Below, piece after piece: positions 5,470 through 5,793 of a DNA stretch of 5,793 nt (position 1 is its first letter; each line of letters starts with the position of its first letter). The notes under the pieces are model-generated. The model made no database searches. It saw only the letters and a program-made list of their open reading frames with translations, and had not been told where the DNA came from. This DNA is from Nitrospirota bacterium (GTDB lineage: Bacteria > Nitrospirota > Nitrospiria > Nitrospirales > Nitrospiraceae), in contig JACRQB010000230.1 in the NCBI GenBank assembly GCA_016222925.1, forward strand, positions 1-5,793, given 5' to 3'. The position numbers were made by a program, and so were the translations under genes.

Positions 5470-5793
5470 TTATCGTGGCGGCGAGGCCGTTGAAGACTGT
5501 GGCTGCTCCTTCCATCCCAACAGCGACTCTTCCGCCAAGTTCAAATACTCCACAACATCATGATCGCTGACCTGTGCAAAATCGATATAGTGGTGCCCCA
5601 CGGCCAAGAATGGGTCCGGTGTGGCAAGGACTATAAATTCGTCCACCTGCATGCAAGCCTCCCGAATGGTCTCCATTGGGCCAACCGGAATAGCCGCAAT
5701 CAGGCGGCGCGGTTTGAGGTGTCTGATGGACTGGACGGCTGCGAAGAACGTGGAGCCGGTGGCGATCCCATCATCCACGAGAATGACGATGCG
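5470..5793 (-). CDS. Phosphoribosyltransferase (COG1926-like), C-terminal part, cut by window edge
   Basis: Only the last 107 codons are in the window. The frame is open to the right edge, where it reads RIVILVDDGIATGST, the PRPP-binding loop of type I phosphoribosyltransferases (two acidic residues followed by a Gly/Ala/Thr-rich turn). The GTG at 5778-5776 lies inside this motif, just before the two aspartates, so it is not the true start; the N-terminal half of the fold is outside. Downstream, AAIPVGPMET, a 'vDEfivLatPdPF' stretch and 'HYIDFAQVSDHDVVEYL' match the C-terminal pattern of the predicted phosphoribosyltransferases of COG1926, whose substrate is not established. These proteins often occur near stress proteins or alpha/beta hydrolases. 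The gene ends with TAA only 10 bases before the next start, and this stop overlaps that gene's Shine-Dalgarno sequence, so the two are probably translationally coupled. The family call is firm; the substrate is unknown. Confidence 0.88.
   Translation of the reverse strand, partial: RIVILVDDGIATGSTFFAAVQSIRHLKPRRLIAAIPVGPMETIREACMQVDEFIVLATPDPFLAVGHHYIDFAQVSDHDVVEYLNLAEESLLGWKEQPQSSTASPPR

Overview
All genes in this window lie on the minus strand, so they are transcribed from the right edge towards the left. The gene content (a COG1926-type phosphoribosyltransferase, a BCAM0308-type zinc-ribbon protein, a universal stress protein, a small cytochrome c, an exported redoxin, a CcdA/DsbD-like membrane protein and an NDP-forming acyl-CoA synthetase), the moderately high GC and the mixed ATG/GTG starts fit a Gram-negative environmental bacterium. 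I favour a Nitrospira-like organism, but that is inference from gene content. A proteobacterium is not excluded.

Layout in transcription order: (1) 3' end of a phosphoribosyltransferase, 5793-5470, cut by the window edge; (2) BCAM0308-family double-CxxC protein, 5459-4959; (3) exported NTF2/SnoaL-like protein, 4911-4360; (4) tandem-domain universal stress protein, 4335-3478; (5) periplasmic c-type cytochrome, 3466-3107; (6) exported glutaredoxin/thioredoxin-like domain, 3097-2744, followed in the same frame after one TGA codon by (7) a CcdA/DsbD-like membrane domain, to 1949; (8) NDP-forming acyl-CoA synthetase, 1904 to beyond position 1. Gaps are 9-47 bases, and several ribosome-binding sites overlap or directly follow the preceding stop codon. 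The set therefore looks like one operon whose promoter lies to the right of the window. I see no convincing promoter, terminator, RNA gene, mobile element or CRISPR array, and no gene-free stretch over 300 bases.

Two consecutive genes are broken. The redoxin and its membrane partner form one continuous frame interrupted only by a TGA at 2746-2744, and the second half has no ribosome-binding site. The acyl-CoA synthetase has lost about 100 bases near 1311, which shifts the frame. Its C-terminal two-thirds, including the catalytic histidine and most of the ATP-grasp domain, is intact in another frame and runs off the left edge. These are either recent lesions or assembly errors.

Taken together the genes suggest a stress or low-oxygen adaptation module: nucleotide-binding stress proteins, periplasmic electron and thiol chemistry, and acyl-CoA/ATP interconversion. 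BCAM0308 takes its name from a gene in the low-oxygen-activated locus of Burkholderia cenocepacia, which also carries universal stress proteins. That link is by analogy, not shown here.
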